Shown here piece after piece: positions 23,796-27,581 of a stretch of DNA of 27,581 nucleotides. Below the pieces are notes generated by a model. It had not been told where the DNA came from and searched no databases. It saw nothing but the letters and a program-made list of their open reading frames with translations. The stretch's first letter is position 1. Each line of letters starts with the position of its first letter. The position numbers and the translations under genes are program-made. The stretch is taken from contig JALNYO010000044.1 in the NCBI GenBank assembly GCA_023229765.1, positions 1 to 27,581 on the forward strand, written 5' to 3'. Source of the DNA: Syntrophales bacterium. Its GTDB lineage: Bacteria > Desulfobacterota > Syntrophia > Syntrophales > UBA5619.

Positions 23796-24274
23796 AAATA
23801 AAAGTAGCGCTGCTGCTGATTTTTTTCTTTATGATTGCCTCCGGATACGGTTTTGCGTCGGCGGAGGATACCCTGCCCCTTTCCGTGAAACTGCTTATCA
23901 AGGCCAAAAATGTGGCGGAGATTGAACGCGAAGCCAAGAGGTTGGATGATGCAGGCACCAAATTTCTGGCCTCGCTCGCCTATGGCGAGGCCTGCCTCCT
24001 GCGTGGCGATTTGGGCCAGGCGGAAATCCATTTCCGGCGAGCGATGGAAATCAACCCCGGTGGCATTGAAGGCAAGATAGGGATGGCCAAGACGCTGGCG
24101 GCCGGAAAAGAGACGGAAAAGGCAGTACAATTGTTAAATGACTCCTTGCGAACAAGTCCCCATCCGGTGCGGCTCCATTATGAAAAGGGGCTGATATTGG
24201 AAGCGGCGGGCGATGTTCCGGGCGCTGCTCGCGCCTTCGAGCAGGGATTGGAAAGGTATTTTTCAAAAAGATGA
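23792..24274 (+). CDS. Exported TPR protein, cytochrome operon
   Basis: The 160-residue protein has a signal peptide (KVALLLIFFFMIASGYGFASA, cleavage near residue 24) and then two to three tetratricopeptide-type helical repeats. Examples are AYGEACLLRGDLGQAEIHFRRAMEINP and HYEKGLILEAAGDVPGAARAFEQGL. It carries no haem motif and no cysteine pair. It overlaps both neighbours by ATGA. TPR proteins usually hold protein partners together, so a scaffold or maturation role for the cytochromes is a fair inference. It cannot be assigned to a named family. Confidence 0.85.
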   Translation: MKIKVALLLIFFFMIASGYGFASAEDTLPLSVKLLIKAKNVAEIEREAKRLDDAGTKFLASLAYGEACLLRGDLGQAEIHFRRAMEINPGGIEGKIGMAKTLAAGKETEKAVQLLNDSLRTSPHPVRLHYEKGLILEAAGDVPGAARAFEQGLERYFSKR

Positions 24275-25350
24275 AAAAATTGCTGCTTTCACTATTCGTC
24301 ATGTTTTGCCTTTTACTTTCCTCGGAATGCGTCTCCGCGCTGCGGGATTTGCAAACGGGAGAGGCAATTCCCCCTTTTTCCGTCAGCAATGCGGCCAGTA
24401 AGAGCTTCTCCCTGACGGAGCTTGCGGGTAAAAAGGGGACGTTGTTGATTTTCTGGCAGACCTCGACGAAAAACTCACAGAAGGCCCTAAGGCTGCTTGA
24501 GACGAATTACGCCAAGTGGAAGAAGCAGGGGCTGGAAATAGTAGCTGTTAACGTGGAGGAACAGAATATCACCGAGGATGATCTCAAAAAAATAAAGGCG
24601 GCTTCCGAAGGACTTACCTTCCCCATGTTTGTAGATTTCGGTTTGACGCTGTTTGACAAACTGGGAGTTATTGCCCTGCCCACCTTGATCTTGCTTGATA
24701 ACAACCTGGTGATCAGCCGGGAGATGTCCGGCTTTCCCCTTGTCGGTTCCCAACTTTTTTTTGAAGAGGTCGGATACTTTCTGGGTGATAAACGATTGGT
24801 GGAGCAGGAGGTTTACCGGCCCGTCAAGCTGGCAATGTTGTCCTATCAGATGGGGCGCAAGTTTGAAAAGAAAAAGGATTATGACAGGGCTATCGATCTT
24901 TACGAAAAAGCCTTGAAAGCCGATCCCAAATATGTCAAACCTATCGTCCGGCTGATGGAATTGTATTTGAGTTTGAAGCGGATCGACGAGGCAGAGGCAT
25001 TGCCGGCAAAGATCGATGCAACCATATTGGATAATCCGGCAGTGATGATGAGCAGGGGAAAGCTGTATTATCATGACAAGGATGCAGACAAAGCCATGAA
25101 GATGTTTGCTGAAAGCCTAACCAGGGAAGAAACCCCGGACGCCTATGTCTATTCCGGCTTTATTTCCTATGGTAAGGGTTTGCGGGAGGAGGCGGAAGCC
25201 TCTTTTGCCCATGCCGCTTCCCTGAGCAACAAGTCGCCGGAGATCATGAACAAGATCGGCAAATTTTTTGCGGAGAAGGGCGAATATGCCAAGGCCAACG
25301 GTTACTATAAGCAGGCCTTGGAGGAAATCTTAAAGACCGGCGGTAAATGA
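24271..25350 (+). CDS. Exported thioredoxin-fold and TPR fusion protein, no CXXC
   Basis: The 359-residue protein has an N-terminal export signal (to about residue 22), a thioredoxin-like domain of the AhpC/ResA/TlpA type (about 30-170) and a TPR region (about 180-355). The fold is shown by GKKGTLLIFWQTST, IVAVNVEEQ and the cis-proline motif ALPTLILLDNN. However, the WCxxC site is replaced by W62-QTST, so both redox cysteines are gone. It therefore cannot do thiol-disulfide exchange in the usual way. It may bind apocytochrome, haem or partner proteins. It overlaps both neighbours by ATGA. Confidence 0.85.
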   Translation: MKKLLLSLFVMFCLLLSSECVSALRDLQTGEAIPPFSVSNAASKSFSLTELAGKKGTLLIFWQTSTKNSQKALRLLETNYAKWKKQGLEIVAVNVEEQNITEDDLKKIKAASEGLTFPMFVDFGLTLFDKLGVIALPTLILLDNNLVISREMSGFPLVGSQLFFEEVGYFLGDKRLVEQEVYRPVKLAMLSYQMGRKFEKKKDYDRAIDLYEKALKADPKYVKPIVRLMELYLSLKRIDEAEALPAKIDATILDNPAVMMSRGKLYYHDKDADKAMKMFAESLTREETPDAYVYSGFISYGKGLREEAEASFAHAASLSNKSPEIMNKIGKFFAEKGEYAKANGYYKQALEEILKTGGK

Positions 25351-26369
25351 GAAAAAAATGGCAAAGGATCTGGCTGCTGGCGGCAGCTGTTTTGTTCGGC
25401 TGGCAGGCGTTTGCCTTGGCGGCTGACGAAAGCGGCATGCGGATTGTGCTGCCCGGCAATATGACCTGTTTGTCCGGCAGCAGTGCTGCATTCGTCGTCG
25501 CTGTCGATCCCCGAAAGATTGACACTGTTTCCGCCGGCGTCAACAAAAAAACCCCCAGCGTTTTGCCGGTTGCCGACAAGGAACGAAACAGGCGGCCCGA
25601 CGGCATGATAAGCATTTGCGCTATCCTGACCCTCGATGAAGGTGAAAACATCGTGACCGTAAATGGTTACCGACAGGGGAAAGAGGTTGTAAGGGAAAGT
25701 TTGAAGTTGTTTTACGCGGCGAAGTCTTCCCGCGATAAAAGTGTTGCTCCTCCCGCTTATCGGGCCGTTCCCTTCCATACGACAAGAGGGGAGGCAATGT
25801 GTGTCGATTGCCACAAAGGGCTGGTGCTGCCGGTAAAAAAAATGACGCTTCCTGCCGATTCCCCCTGTCTTGGCTGCCATCCCCAGATCGTTGCGGAAAA
25901 GTTCAAGCATGGGCCGGCGGCGGTAGGCGACTGTGTTAGTTGCCATGCCGCTTCGGGCGCGAACAAATATGGTACTGCCAAGCCATTGAAAAAACTATGT
26001 TTCACCTGCCACGAAGAGGCCATGAAGCCCTGGCAGGACAAGAAATATACCCACGGTCCCACCGCAACCGGCGACTGTGCGATATGCCATGATCCTCATT
26101 CCTCCGCCGAGAAATTTTTCCTGCGGAAAAAAACCAATGCCCTGTGCATAGGTTGTCACGAAGAGAAGGCTACCGGGAAGCATGTCATTGCCAGTTATGT
26201 GTTTGGCAACACCCATCCCCTATCGGGGGGGAAAAACCCGATGCAGCCGGACAGGGCCTTTTCCTGCGCCTCCTGTCACTCGCCTCATGCCGCCAACAGC
26301 AGGGAAATCTTTGCCTTTGAAACCCCGGGAGGAAAAATGGGAATTTGTCAGGCTTGTCATAAAAAATGA
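25347..26369 (+). CDS. Periplasmic octahaem cytochrome c
   Basis: The 340-residue protein has a signal peptide (WLLAAAVLFGWQAFALA, cleavage near residue 26). An N-terminal beta-rich domain (about 30-125), without haem motifs and perhaps immunoglobulin-like, comes next, followed by eight CXXCH motifs (from MCVDCHK at about 152 to ICQACHK at the C-terminus). Motif spacing again follows the doubled-CXXCH pattern, like the first cytochrome of the operon. The beta domain might dock to another envelope protein. It overlaps the Trx/TPR gene and the kinase gene by ATGA. A role as second electron carrier of the same module is inferred from the operon only. Confidence 0.92.
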   Translation: MRKKWQRIWLLAAAVLFGWQAFALAADESGMRIVLPGNMTCLSGSSAAFVVAVDPRKIDTVSAGVNKKTPSVLPVADKERNRRPDGMISICAILTLDEGENIVTVNGYRQGKEVVRESLKLFYAAKSSRDKSVAPPAYRAVPFHTTRGEAMCVDCHKGLVLPVKKMTLPADSPCLGCHPQIVAEKFKHGPAAVGDCVSCHAASGANKYGTAKPLKKLCFTCHEEAMKPWQDKKYTHGPTATGDCAICHDPHSSAEKFFLRKKTNALCIGCHEEKATGKHVIASYVFGNTHPLSGGKNPMQPDRAFSCASCHSPHAANSREIFAFETPGGKMGICQACHKK

Positions 26370-27581
26370 GAATGTTAAACGTCAGTTTAAACCAGAAGCT
26401 AATCGGCATAACCATTGCGGCTTTCGTGATCATCATCGGCTTGGGGACGGTAAATCAGTATAAGTCGGTAAGAAAAGAGAATATTGCGTACCAGCAAGAG
26501 AAGGTAATGAACATCTCCAACTGCATCCTGAGTGGAGTAAGCATGTTGATGCTCCAGAACAAATGCGCTGAAGTGCAAGATTTTGTGGGAAAGGCCGCCT
26601 TAGATAAAAAAATCTGGATGTTGCAGATATTCAGGCCGGACAATGGTATAATAATAGCGTCTTCCCAAAGATTTGATGTGGGCAGGAGGTTGGGGGAAGC
26701 GGATTATGAAGGATACGTGAAGCATGGTAACGGGGAGATTTTTTTTATTGAAGAAAACAAAACGAAGTATTTTATGAGATTTTTGCCCATTACAAACATG
26801 CCCCCCTGTCGGAGGTGTCATTCTGCCGACAGGGGCGTGCTCGGCGTTATTGGGGTGAAAATCCCGATGGTCGCGGTCTATTCGCTTGTTCGGCCTATTC
26901 TTATTGATAACGTATGGTTCACCCTGCTTTCGATTGTCCTTTTTTCCCTCGTTTTTTCCTTTATCGTGATCAAGTTGATCCATGAACCACTGGACGAGAT
27001 CATGGAAATGATACAGTATGTCGAAGATGGAAATTTTAAAAAGCGAGTTACCGTAAAACACGATGATATCATAGGAAGGCTGGCGGAAAAGTTTAATGCC
27101 ATGACCTGGAGAATAAGCGAATCCCAGAAGGAAGTGGAAGCGTATCACCGGGCGCAGATGAAAAGAGCTTCCCAGATGGCCATGATCGGCGAGATTGCCT
27201 CCGGCATCGCCCATGAGATTAAAAATCCCCTTGCCTGCATCAGCGCCGCTCTGCAGGTGATCGAAGACGACCTTGAAGAAAAAAACGAACACAAGATGGT
27301 AATTAGGGAAGTCGTAAATCAAATAAAGCGTCTGGATGGCACGGTAAAAAAAATACTTGAATTTGCGAAGCCTGTGAGCGCCGAGAAAAAGTTGACGGCC
27401 ATTGACGCAGTTCTACAGGAAACGCTGTTGTTAATCAGTCAGTTTGCCAATCAAAAATCTATCGAAGTCAATGTTTCCGGCGGCGAAGGGATTAAAAAAG
27501 TATATGGCGACGGCAAGGCGTTGAGACAGGTGTTTTTGAACATTTGTCTCAACGCCATCGAGGCCATGCAGGAAAAGGGGG
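26366..27581 (+). CDS. Membrane histidine kinase with c-type haem sensor, 3' end cut
   Basis: ATG 26366 overlaps the cytochrome stop (ATGA), and the frame is open to the window end: 405 codons seen. Order: transmembrane helix 1 (about 11-28), periplasmic sensor (about 30-180), transmembrane helix 2 (183-204), HAMP (about 205-257), coiled linker, and a HisKA domain with H283 in SGIAHEIKNPL. The start of the ATPase domain follows, with the N box ICLNAIEAM just before the edge. The sensor carries one CRRCH motif (C148, C151, H152) in a PPCRRCHSADRG setting, a haem-c attachment site as in the Tll0287/DUF3365-type sensors. The H-box resembles NtrB/ZraS kinases, so an NtrC-type regulator may follow outside the window. 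Confidence 0.9.
   Translation, partial: MRMLNVSLNQKLIGITIAAFVIIIGLGTVNQYKSVRKENIAYQQEKVMNISNCILSGVSMLMLQNKCAEVQDFVGKAALDKKIWMLQIFRPDNGIIIASSQRFDVGRRLGEADYEGYVKHGNGEIFFIEENKTKYFMRFLPITNMPPCRRCHSADRGVLGVIGVKIPMVAVYSLVRPILIDNVWFTLLSIVLFSLVFSFIVIKLIHEPLDEIMEMIQYVEDGNFKKRVTVKHDDIIGRLAEKFNAMTWRISESQKEVEAYHRAQMKRASQMAMIGEIASGIAHEIKNPLACISAALQVIEDDLEEKNEHKMVIREVVNQIKRLDGTVKKILEFAKPVSAEKKLTAIDAVLQETLLLISQFANQKSIEVNVSGGEGIKKVYGDGKALRQVFLNICLNAIEAMQEKG

Noticed and set aside
26600..27322. 240-codon open frame on the minus strand at the right end
   Set aside because: It lies wholly opposite the histidine kinase, which has clear domains in the forward frame. It has no recognisable motifs.

Overview
The window looks like a chromosomal origin region of an anaerobic, respiring Gram-negative bacterium, most likely a Desulfobacterota (deltaproteobacterial, Syntrophales-like) lineage. 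The reasons are the rsmG-parA-parB-dnaA-dnaN-gyrB-gyrA gene order, a Gram-negative-type long GyrB, periplasmic HtrA, a lipoprotein signal, a tungsten-type aldehyde ferredoxin oxidoreductase with a polyferredoxin partner, and two multihaem c-type cytochromes. The taxon is an inference from gene content; no rRNA or tRNA gene was seen.

Layout. (1) 1-2150: left edge with the first codons of an IS630-type transposase, a 5'-truncated yhbY, a gene-poor stretch, a fumarylacetoacetate-hydrolase-family enzyme and a terminal-inverted-repeat element of about 190 bp. (2) 2158-5444, plus strand: HtrA/DegP-type protease, an endonuclease III-like glycosylase and a PHP-domain protein that carries a near-consensus parS site inside its coding sequence. 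(3) 5468-17366, minus strand: a periplasmic metallo-beta-lactamase-fold protein, a patatin lipoprotein coupled to gyrA, then gyrA, gyrB, dnaN, dnaA, parB, parA and rsmG. recF is missing between dnaN and gyrB. The dnaA-dnaN gap is about 81% A+T and is the best oriC candidate. rsmG is preceded by an inverted-repeat element that supplies its likely TTG start and Shine-Dalgarno sequence. (4) 17638-18966, minus strand: an ExeA-type AAA ATPase and a PAS-like protein. (5) 19159-21917, plus strand: a zinc-ribbon miniprotein, an aldehyde ferredoxin oxidoreductase family protein and a 16-cysteine ferredoxin, closed by a strong terminator. (6) 22055-22352: a decayed ISL3-family transposase. (7) 22461 to the window end, plus strand: multihaem cytochrome, TPR protein, cysteine-less thioredoxin-fold/TPR protein, octahaem cytochrome, and a membrane histidine kinase whose sensor domain holds a CXXCH haem motif. 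All four junctions in this last operon are 4-base ATGA overlaps.

The most interesting part is region 7. It looks like a self-regulated periplasmic electron-transfer module: two multihaem carriers, two TPR scaffold or assembly proteins, and a kinase that may read redox state or a gas ligand through its own covalent haem. The kinase runs off the right edge with its ATPase domain incomplete. Region 5 may supply or take up low-potential electrons in the cytoplasm, but it is separated from region 7 by the terminator and nothing in the sequence ties the two together.
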